Source of the DNA: Bradyrhizobium zhanjiangense
Lineage (GTDB): Bacteria; Pseudomonadota; Alphaproteobacteria; Rhizobiales; Xanthobacteraceae
Length of the DNA stretch: 64,000 nt
Assembly (NCBI RefSeq): GCF_004114935.1
Contig: NZ_CP022221.1
Coordinates: forward strand, 2,005,001-2,069,000
Reading direction: 5' to 3'
The stretch's first letter is position 1; every line of letters begins with the position of its first letter. The notes under the pieces were generated by a model. The model was not told the DNA's origin and did not search any database. It saw only the letters and a program-made list of their open reading frames with translations. The position numbers and the translations under genes are program-made. Of this stretch, positions 1-7,845 are shown one piece after another.

Positions 1-52
1 AACCCCTCGCATCCTAAACAAAAAGAGTGCGCCGAAGGCGCTCCGCTTGGGT

Positions 53-1483
53 ATGTGCGTGCAATTGTACTTTACGAACCTTGACGCGCTATCGCGTCCG
101 CTTCCTTCTTCCATTGATGGCCTTGTAGTGAGCATCGTGCCCGGAGCGGTCGACGTTGCCGAGCGCGCCGGGCTGATCGACGGCATGCCGTTCATTTTGA
201 TGGATGACGGCAGCTACGATCTCCATCTCAATCGGTTCTTCCGCGCCTGCCCGGGTATGGGCGCGCGCTCGCCGAACACCTGGCGTTCGTACGCGCGGGA
301 CATTCTGGTCTGGGCTCGCTTTCTTTGCGAGCGGCGGGACGGCAAGACAGTGTGGCAGGCCGACCGCCATGACATTCTGGCGTTTCATCGGGCACGGCGG
401 CTGTCGGCGGCTCCCTACCGCATCTCGGCATCGAGCTGGAATCGAGGCATCGCGGCGCTCGACAAGTTCTATCGGTGGGCCGTCGAAGAAGGGATCATGA
501 CGACCTCGCCCTTCAAGTACGTGGTGAGCCTGCACAGAAGGGCGGGGACGCACGCGTTGCTGGCTGTGGCGGCGAACCGCTCGCGCGAACGTGCCGCGCG
601 ACGGCACGATATGCGTTTCGTCGATCTTGGCAGCTATCTGCTGTTTCGCGACGTTGGCCTGCGCGGAAGGCTGCCTGACGGTGCCGAGGACCCGGCCTGG
701 CGGGGCCGCAACAGCGAGCGCAACGCGCTGTTCGCCGAACTCCTGGTTACGACCGGTTTGCGGTTGTCCGAGGGCGGCGGTCTGTTGCTCGCCGATCTTC
801 CGCGTACGTCGGACTCTGGCATGCGCTCGCTTCCGTTCGATCTTCCCGGGGCGGTCGCCAAGGGCGGACGGCCGCGCCGCATCCGTATCCCCCGCCGGGT
901 CTTAAGGCTGATCAATGACTACATCGATCTTGAGCGCGCGATCTCGGTAGCCCGGCGAGAGCCGATGGTGTCCAATCCGCTTTGGTTAACGACGGATGGC
1001 GAGAAGGTTGTCGACACGATGGGCAAACGGGCTCGCCTCGACCGGCTGACGCCGGGTGAGCGCGGCCGTGTGCTGATCGGCACGCCCGGCAAGGCGCAGC
1101 ATGCCCTGCTTTGGCTGACGGAAGGCGGTGAGCCTGTCTCGTCAGCAACCTGGGAAGCGGCCTTCCGCCGCGCCTGCGCGCGCTGCCGCCGTTTCGGCAT
1201 CGACGTCGACGTGACGCCGCACACGCTGCGGCACACCTTCGCCGTCAACATGCTCTCCATGCTGATCCGTGAGCAGATCGGGATCGTGTTCGATCCGCAG
1301 GATCGGCATGGCGCAGCCTACCGCCGGATCCTTGGGGATCCGCTGCAGAAGCTCCAGCATCTGTTAGGCCACGCCAGCGTGACCAGTACCTACATCTATC
1401 TCGACAGTCTTGCCGAGGCGCAGGAGCTGGTCGACGCGGCCGCCGATCGCTGGGCCGAAGATGCCGCCGGTGACGCGCAATGA
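53..1483 (+). CDS. Tyrosine recombinase, first of a three-recombinase module
   Basis: A 476-residue site-specific recombinase of the lambda-integrase fold. The N-terminal third (about residues 75-150) looks like a core-binding (SAM-like) domain. The C-terminal catalytic domain shows the expected active-site pieces: Arg in TTGLRLSEGG, HTLRHTFA (HxxR) and LGHASVTSTYIY with the terminal nucleophilic Tyr. I chose the ATG at 53; a TTG two codons upstream is possible and no strong ribosome site is visible. Its stop overlaps the next gene by ATGA, so the module is probably translated as one operon. The order (three recombinases, then a small coiled-coil protein) resembles Tn554 tnpABC and RIT elements. 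The frame is intact, unlike the next two genes. Exact family assignment is inference. Confidence 0.85.
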   Translation: MCVQLYFTNLDALSRPLPSSIDGLVVSIVPGAVDVAERAGLIDGMPFILMDDGSYDLHLNRFFRACPGMGARSPNTWRSYARDILVWARFLCERRDGKTVWQADRHDILAFHRARRLSAAPYRISASSWNRGIAALDKFYRWAVEEGIMTTSPFKYVVSLHRRAGTHALLAVAANRSRERAARRHDMRFVDLGSYLLFRDVGLRGRLPDGAEDPAWRGRNSERNALFAELLVTTGLRLSEGGGLLLADLPRTSDSGMRSLPFDLPGAVAKGGRPRRIRIPRRVLRLINDYIDLERAISVARREPMVSNPLWLTTDGEKVVDTMGKRARLDRLTPGERGRVLIGTPGKAQHALLWLTEGGEPVSSATWEAAFRRACARCRRFGIDVDVTPHTLRHTFAVNMLSMLIREQIGIVFDPQDRHGAAYRRILGDPLQKLQHLLGHASVTSTYIYLDSLAEAQELVDAAADRWAEDAAGDAQ

Positions 1484-3321
1484 CGAACCTGACAACTGCG
1501 CCGGTGCGGCGGCCTGGACGCCGCGCGCTGTTCCCCGAGGCATTGCCTGATCCCGAGGGCGAGGCCGCCACCGCCATCGCATCGCTCCGATTCACCGTCA
1601 CCCTCTCGGATCGCAGTATCACGATCGATCTGACCATGCTGTCTGGCCGCAGGGTATTGGCCCAACCGCTTGCAGGCGCGCTCTGGCGCGCCTGTCAGGT
1701 CGGCGGCCCGGCCGGCTCGGTTTCGACCGCGGCGGCTTATGCCAACGCACTCAAGTTTCTTCTGGCGCTATCTCGATGCCGCGAATCCTAGTGTCACGCG
1801 CCTCTCAGATATGAGCGCAGGTTGCATCGACGGATTCGATGGGTGGATGGAGGAGAGCGGTCTGCACCCCAATCATCGGCTTCACCGCATGAGCAAGGTG
1901 CTCAATCTATTCCGGCTCGCCGAGGCCGCCGAGCCGGGGTGTCTGCCGCCCGATGCCTCGCGGCGGCTGATGTATACGAGCGACCGACCCGGGGTGCGCA
2001 ACCGGCCACGCGATGCCTATGGCGATGATGTTGCCGCGGCACTGCGGAATGCTGCGCGCGCCGATCTCACCGCCCTGATCAGTCGCTTTGCCGAGACGGA
2101 TCGTAGTCTGACGCTCGCGGATGCCGATCAGACCAAAGCCCTGTCGCTCGCGCATGAACGCGCGATGGCTGTGATCGACGCCGAAGGCGCCATCGGTCAC
2201 CGGCACCCCGTCTTCAAGCGGCTCTACACACTTCGCCGCGAGAGTGGCTTGCCGAACGATCGCCTGATCCACGATCTGCACGGCCGCCGGCATTTGCTCG
2301 CCGCCGACCTCGTGCCGCTGATGGTCTTGCTCTCGCTCGATACCGGTCTGGAGATCGAAGCAATCAAGGACTTGCGGTCGGATTGCCTGAAGAACTCTGC
2401 GGGCGGCTATGTCGAGATCGAGTATTGCAAGCGGCGGTCGCGCGGTGCCGAGTGGAAGCGGTTGCGTGTACGCGATGGCGCCTCATCGACGCCGGGCGGC
2501 CTGATCCGCAAGGTGCTGCAGTGGACCGTGCCCGCGCGAAGCCGGCTTGCCACCGGCACGCTTTTGGCTCACTTCGCCTGGGGGCGGTTGACCCCGCGCG
2601 TCCTCGCCACGAAGGAACTTGTTGCCTCATGGACCGAGCGACACGGTATTCGCGACGAGGAGGGCAAGCCTCTCCGGCTCAATCTGACACGCCTCCGCAA
2701 GACGCACAAAGCAGCATGGTATCGGCGAACCGGCGGTCAGCTCGACCGCTTTGTGGTCGGCCACAGCGTGTCGGTTGCAGCCAATCACTACGCCGATATC
2801 CCCGCGCTTCGTCATATCCACGAAGCCACCATCGCTGATGCCATGGGGGACGCGCTCGACGCCGCCCTGCATCCGTGCGTCCTCTCATCGGGAGATGAGG
2901 CAGCCGTTCGAGCCGATCCGGACGAGGCCGTCGGTCTCCCGGTTTCTGGGCATGCGGCCGTCAACGCGCTGTTCAGCGGCCAACAGGATGTCTGGCTCGC
3001 TAGTTGCGGCGGTTTCCACAAGAGCCCGTTTGGCGCCGAAGGGGACGCTTGTCCGTCCCCATTCTGGGGCTGCCTCGAATGCAGTAACGCAGTCATCACC
3101 GCACGCAGCTGCCCGCGCTCCTGTCCTTTCTGAACTTTATCCGAGCGCAACGGCAGTCGCTCAACGAAGCCGACTGGATCACCAAGTTCGGCCGAGTTCA
3201 TGGGCGGATCGCCGATCAGATTTTGCCGCGGTTCAGCGTAGCCGAGATCGAACAGGCAGGCCAGCTCGCAGCATCGGACCCGACGCTGATTTACCTGCCG
3301 CCCGAAGCTGGAGCACCATAA
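1480..3321 (+). pseudogene. Second tyrosine recombinase of the module, two frameshifts
   Basis: About 613 codons if repaired. Reading starts at the ATG overlapping the previous stop. Near 1757-1770 the sensible protein moves to another frame (one extra base; the first frame stops at 1791), and near 3105 it moves back (one base missing), ending at the TAA at 3319-3321. The second shift was found because the sequence after the apparent stop at 3133 still reads as a plausible C-terminus (starting QLPALLSFLNFI, ending YLPPEAGAP). Catalytic-domain pieces visible are TRLRKTHKAAWYR and VVGHSVSVAANHYAD. A Cys-rich segment (CGGFHKS, CPSPFWGCLEC) lies just before the second shift. The TAATG overlap with the next gene supports the repaired reading. 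Either a real pseudogene or two sequencing errors. Confidence 0.75.
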
Positions 3322-5487
3322 TGTCTCCCGTTAACAGCGCTTTGTTACAGCCCGCATCGCTTCCGTCGGCCATCTATGGCGACGACGAGCCCGTGCTTGC
3401 CGGCATTCCGGTCAGGGAGGATGCGGATCGAGCGCAATTCCCACGCTTTGGCGATGACCACTGGGATTTTGGGAGTCGCCATTTTCCGGGTGAACGCCCG
3501 CTACAGCAATTACCGGCTCAATTTCGCCCGCATCGCGGACCCCCTGACCCGGCGGCTCGCCAAGGAGTATGTGCTCGCGCGGCTCCGCATCCATGTGCCC
3601 GGATACCGGGCGCCGTGTAGCGTGGCTTGGGCCATCCGGCTGCTGCGCTACATCCAGCATTTCGCGGCGTTCCTCACCGCGCACGTTGGCGCCGTCGATC
3701 TGCGCCGGATCGACCAGCCTGTCCTTGACGCCTATCTGGCACACGCCCGCGATGGTGGCCGGCGAACGCCGCACGAGACAGTGAAGTACGTCGAGGTCCC
3801 TATCGATCTGCATCATCTGTCGCCATGGCTGACGGAAGGCGGCATTGGCTTTCTGCCGTGGCGTGGGCGTGCGGCTCACCATGTTGCCAAGCGGCCGCCG
3901 GCACGGGCGGAGAATGCCACACCGCGCATTCCCGAACCGATCATCGGCGCCATCCTGCGCTGGTCGCTCAAATATGTCGATGTCTATGCGCCGGATATCC
4001 TCGCGGCACGAGCGGAGCTCGATGCCCTTGAAGCCCGTTGCGAGCAACTGATGGCACAGGATGCGCGGGCCGGGGGAGCAGTTGCCGGGACTTATCTCAC
4101 CCGCACGATCAAATGGCTCGAGGCGCGCCGGATGGCCGGCCGAGGCGTGCCGATCTGGGAGCGCGCGCCCAATGTCGCCCGCCGCATCGACCCCCAAACT
4201 GGCGCCGAGACACCACCTTACAATCTTCAGCTGATACGCCTCCATGTCGGTGCGCGCGAGAGCGGCCGTATCAGCCAGTCCGAACCGACGGCACGGTTGA
4301 TCGATCAGGCAGCGGCTGAGCTCGGGACCGAGGTTGGCGGTCTCGATACGCCGATCTCCATCGATCCGGACACCAGTCTGCCGTGGCGCCAACGCTTTGA
4401 CGGCCTGAGCCTCGCCCGGGAGGAACGTATGCTGCAGGGCGCCTGCTACGTCATCTGCGCCTATCTCACTGGCATGCGCGACAGCGAGGTGCAGGCCATG
4501 CAGCCGGGCTGTGTGTCAGCGGAGCGCAGCGCCGATGGCTTGATCGAGCGCTACCGGGTGCGCAGCACGGTCTACAAGCGCCACGGCGCGCGCGGCGTGA
4601 CGGCCGACTGGATCACGATCGAACCCGTCGCCCGCGCCGTCGCGGTGATGGAGATCCTTTCGGCGCGCAATCGTCGGGAGAAGGGACTATCGTCCCTATG
4701 GGTGGCGCTAAAGGACTGGCCCTGGAGCGCTGATCATCTCGGCATCGGCGCGACGCCGACACTGAACCTGTTCCGCGAAGGTCTCGATGCACGCTGTGGC
4801 GACGAACCAGTCATTCCTCGAATCGCGGACGAGCCCTGGAAGTTCACGACCCGCCAGCTTCGCCGCACGATCGCGTGGTACATCGCCAACCGGCCGTTCG
4901 GCACCATCGCAGGCAAGATCCAGTACAAGCATGCCTCGATCGCCATGTTCGAGGGATATGCCGGCTCGCCCAATGGCGATTTTCGCTTGGCGGTCGAGCG
5001 TGAACGTGCGCTCGGCCAGTTCGACGATATCGTCGCGCATTATGAAGCTTTCCGTCGCGATGACGGTCCGGCCGGACCGGGCGCCACGCGACTGCGACGT
5101 GAGTTTGCTCGCGTGCAGGACGAGCTTGGCGATCTGCCTGGCCGGATCATGGACCGCAAGCGGCTGCGCACCATGCTCGCCCATCTCGGCCGAACCTTGC
5201 ATGTGGGCTTTCTCAACGACTGCCTGTTCGACGCTGCGACCGCGCTGTGCCTCGCAGCCGCGCCGGATTCTGAACGGGCCGCGCCAGCCCTGTCGCGATG
5301 CAGCCCAGACCGTTGCCCCAACGCTTGCCTGACCGCGCGCCACCTCGAACCATGGCGGGCCTCGATCGCCGAGGGGGAAGCTTTGCTCAGCGACGGTCGC
5401 TTGTCGCCGTTGCAACGCGCAGCCATCACGCAGGACAACGAACGCAAGCGCCGGCTCATTGCACCTCTGATGGATGGTGGCGCATGA
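3321..5487 (+). pseudogene. Third, large tyrosine recombinase (Tn554 TnpB-like), frameshifted near its start
   Basis: About 722 codons if repaired. The ATG at 3321 overlaps the stop of the previous gene (TAATG). The first 50 or so codons (MSPVNSALLQPAS...) run in one frame until about 3470, after which the protein continues in another frame (VNARYSNYRLNFARIADPL...), consistent with one inserted base near 3466-3472. The rest is uninterrupted to 5487. The catalytic domain includes CAYLTGMRDSEVQAM (first Arg), RQLRRTIAWYIANRPFG, and IQYKHASIAMFEGYAG (His and Tyr), the pattern of the large Tn554 TnpB-type recombinases. Starts at 3376 or later would give a shortened product in the second frame, so some function could survive. 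Confidence 0.75.
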
Positions 5488-5927
5488 CCGCACCGATTGG
5501 TTCGAAGAGCGAGGCGGCGCTGCGGGCGGCGATGGCACGATTGCTTGACGGTCGACCCGAGCGCACCGACGGCGCACTCACCGTCGCCAACCTGGCGCGT
5601 GAGGCCGGTGTCAGCCGGGCCACCGCGAACCGTGCCGCCGATCTTCTCGCCGAGTTTCGTGTCGCCGAAGCCCACCAGCGGCGATCATCTCCCCACGCCT
5701 TGAAGCAGCGCATCCGCACCCTCGAGGCCGAGCTCAGAGCCGTGCGCGGCGCCGAGATGGCCGAGCTGCGCACACTTAGCCGCACGCTTGCCCAGCACAT
5801 CCAGATGCTGACGTTGCAGGTCGCCGAACGCGATGCGCAGATCACGCGCTTGCAGGATGAACTGGCCCAATCGCCTCAGGCCAACGTCATTCCGTTGCGG
5901 CGCTTACCTCGCGACGGCGCAGGCTGA
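5484..5927 (+). CDS. DUF6262 / TnpC-like accessory protein of the recombinase module
   Basis: A 147-residue protein starting at an ATG that overlaps the upstream stop (ATGA). Residues about 30-60 read as a helix-turn-helix-like segment (NLAREAGVSRATANRAADLL), followed by a long charged helical region with repeated Leu/Glu/Arg spacing (about 70-130) that should form a coiled coil. This matches the small DUF6262 protein that follows tyrosine-recombinase pairs or trios in Tn554-like elements, where TnpC influences the direction or efficiency of transposition. The role here is inferred from family and position. Confidence 0.75.
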   Translation: MTAPIGSKSEAALRAAMARLLDGRPERTDGALTVANLAREAGVSRATANRAADLLAEFRVAEAHQRRSSPHALKQRIRTLEAELRAVRGAEMAELRTLSRTLAQHIQMLTLQVAERDAQITRLQDELAQSPQANVIPLRRLPRDGAG

Positions 5928-5979
5928 GAGCCGCGCAAATCGCAGCATGGTCCTGCGGCGGCCGCTCGCATGGTCACGG

Positions 5980-6142
5980 TCTCCTGTGCTCGCCCGTCGA
6001 GGCAGGGGCTCGGGTTTGTGGCAGACGCTGCCGACCCGTCAACCCTGTTCCGCACCAGCGACCGAGAACAGGGTGTGACGGGTCGGCCTGCCGCGTCTGC
6101 CCCTGATGCCTCGCCCTCGACGGAGAGGGCGAGCACAGGAGA
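5980..6142 (+). promoter_or_regulatory. Long imperfect hairpin directly before ardC; candidate single-strand promoter or leader
   Basis: Six arm pairs can be read by eye in nested order: 5980-5995 with 6127-6142 (16/16), 5996-6001 with 6116-6121, 6003-6009 with 6099-6105, 6021-6028 with 6093-6100, 6030-6040 with 6078-6088, and 6042-6050 with 6066-6074, around a loop of about 15 bases. The right arm ends in the ardC ribosome-binding site (AGGAGA, 6137-6142), so in RNA the structure would bury that site. On transferred single-stranded DNA it could fold into a duplex promoter, as Frpo/ssi sequences do in the leading regions of F and ColIb-P9. The fold is seen; the function is inference. Confidence 0.6.
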
Positions 6143-6147
6143 CACCC

Positions 6148-7080
6148 ATGAGCACGGATCGCAACCGCCCGACCCAAGCCAGCAAGGATATCTACGAGCG
6201 CGTCACCAACCAGATCATCGCCGCCATCGAGGCCGGCGCCGGCGAGTACCGGATGCCCTGGCACCACGACGGATCATCCATCACGACGCCCGTCAATGTC
6301 GCCTCACGCAAGGCTTATCGCGGCGTCAACGTCATCGCGCTCTGGGCTGCTGCGCAAGAGAGCGGTTATCCCAGCGGCACCTGGGGCACGTATCGCCAAT
6401 GGCACGAACTTGGCGCTCAGGTTCGCAAGGGCGAGCGCGGCCAACTGGTGGTGTTCTGGAAGCAGGCCGATCGCGACCGCGACACCGATCGTCAGGACGG
6501 CGATGGGGATCGCGACGAACCGGCACGCCGCATGTTTGCCCGCGGCTACACAGTCTTTAATAGCGCGCAGGTTGACGGCTACACGCCGCCTGAGATGCCG
6601 GTGTTGCCGGAGACCGAACGCATCGCACACGCCGAGCGCTTCTGTGCCGCCCTCGGCATCGATATTCGGCACGGCGGCTCGCAGCCGTGCTACATGCCAT
6701 CCAAGGACATCGTGGAGATGCCGGCATTCGCCAGCTTTCGCGACGCCATCGCCTACTACGCCGTCTTGCTCCACGAGTGCGGGCACGCCTCCGGCGCCAA
6801 GCATCGCCTCGATCGCGATCTCACCGGACGGTTCGGCTCGGCCGCCTATGCCATGGAGGAATGCACCGTCGAGTTGCTCAGCGCCATGATCTGCGCCGAC
6901 CTCAATCTGAGCGTCGAGCCGCGACCGGATCACGCCCGCTATATCGCCTCCTGGGTCGACGTGCTGCGCTCCGACAAGCGCGCCATCTTCACGGCCGCGA
7001 GCAAAGCGCAGCAGATTGCCGATTGGATGCACGCCCAGCAGGGCAACGCCCATCAAGACGACGACAGCGGCGCCGCGTAG
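6148..7080 (+). CDS. ardC: ArdC-family antirestriction / zincin-like metallopeptidase protein
   Basis: 310 residues. ArdC proteins bind single-stranded DNA and protect incoming plasmid DNA from host restriction. The N-terminal domain (about 10-150; ASKDIYERVTNQIIAAIEAG, then YRGVNVIALW) is the DUF1738/ArdC DNA-binding part. The C-terminal domain carries the zinc motif LLHECGHASG (His209, Glu210, His213), with an expected third-ligand region near YAMEECTVELLSAM. The start at 6148 is fixed by AGGAGA five bases upstream. A terminator-like hairpin follows the stop. A second ardC gene existed further right but is split by the RIT element. Confidence 0.88.
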   Translation: MSTDRNRPTQASKDIYERVTNQIIAAIEAGAGEYRMPWHHDGSSITTPVNVASRKAYRGVNVIALWAAAQESGYPSGTWGTYRQWHELGAQVRKGERGQLVVFWKQADRDRDTDRQDGDGDRDEPARRMFARGYTVFNSAQVDGYTPPEMPVLPETERIAHAERFCAALGIDIRHGGSQPCYMPSKDIVEMPAFASFRDAIAYYAVLLHECGHASGAKHRLDRDLTGRFGSAAYAMEECTVELLSAMICADLNLSVEPRPDHARYIASWVDVLRSDKRAIFTAASKAQQIADWMHAQQGNAHQDDDSGAA

Positions 7081-7115
7081 GCGTGACGAACCAACGGGTG
7101 GCATTCGAATGAAAG

Positions 7116-7137
7116 AGGCCGCCAACTGCGGCGGCCT
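7116..7137. terminator. Hairpin between convergent ardC and response-regulator genes
   Basis: An 8-bp perfect stem (7116-7123 with 7130-7137) with a 6-base loop lies between two convergent genes and overlaps the stop of the minus-strand gene. T-tracts are weak on both sides, so termination efficiency is uncertain. Confidence 0.5.
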
Positions 7138-7526
7138 TACGTTGTCGGCGCCGACCCGACGTTGAGGAGATTCGACAGAGCGGTGACCAACTGCGTTGGT
7201 GCAAAGGGCTTCGAGATGAGGATACTATTAGGAACGCCGTGCGCGGTCCATTCTGCGGCCGAATAGGCCGTTATGTAGATGACCGGAAAGCCAGCTTCTT
7301 TTTCCCTGATGCGCCGTGCGACTTCCCAACCGTTCAAGCCGTCACCCAGGTTCACGTCGGTGATCAGCGCCTTGTAAGTTTTAGCGTTGTCCATAAAGCT
7401 GGCCAGCGCAGTGTCTCCTGACGGGAAACTGTCGCCAGCAAAGCCGGCGCCGGTCAGTATCTCCTCCACATCGCGCCGCAGAAGATACTCGTCCTCGACG
7501 ACGAGGATTAAAGGCACCTCGTTCAC
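7137..7526 (-). CDS. Single-domain response regulator (CheY-like receiver)
   Basis: 129 residues from a GTG start chosen because GGAGGG lies about four bases upstream; the open frame extends further but without receiver sequence. It is one receiver domain: acidic pair in ILVVEDE, phospho-acceptor Asp in LITDVNLG, Thr/Ser switch in VIYITA, and Lys in ISKPF. There is no output domain, so it probably relays phosphate or inhibits a partner by binding. It resembles the regulator at 19463-19858, and the two bracket the stress cargo. A partner kinase could be the HWE kinase at 14427-16229; that is inference. Confidence 0.85.
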   Translation of the reverse strand: MNEVPLILVVEDEYLLRRDVEEILTGAGFAGDSFPSGDTALASFMDNAKTYKALITDVNLGDGLNGWEVARRIREKEAGFPVIYITAYSAAEWTAHGVPNSILISKPFAPTQLVTALSNLLNVGSAPTT

Positions 7527-7845
7527 GCTCCCTCCAACGCGCATGGAGTCACACGCCCTCAACTGGAGAAACAGACGTTCGGTTTTCAATTGTCCAAGAG
7601 TGAACATAGCGAGTTAGGATACCGCTGACGTTAAACTAGGACATGGAGGATCAATACGCACAACCGGCCGCCGTGAGAACGGATTGGCAACTCGAGAACC
7701 TTTCCTGAACTCAACCGCGATGCCGACTGAATGTTTGTTGGGAGTCACTTGCGCTGGAATGGTGGTACGTTCATCGCACTGTTTTGACAGGGTAGCCTCG
7801 TCGGGAAATGTCACCTTTGGATTGGCGTAGGCTACGGGGCACCGG
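7527..7845. other. Intergenic region, no gene seen
   Basis: About 320 bases between two minus-strand genes. I see no convincing coding sequence, hairpin or EcfG-like promoter. It should contain the promoter of the response regulator. Confidence 0.5.

Noticed and set aside
3412..4392. A 326-codon minus-strand frame opposite recombinase 3
   Set aside because: Antisense to a well-supported recombinase with catalytic motifs; no recognisable domain.
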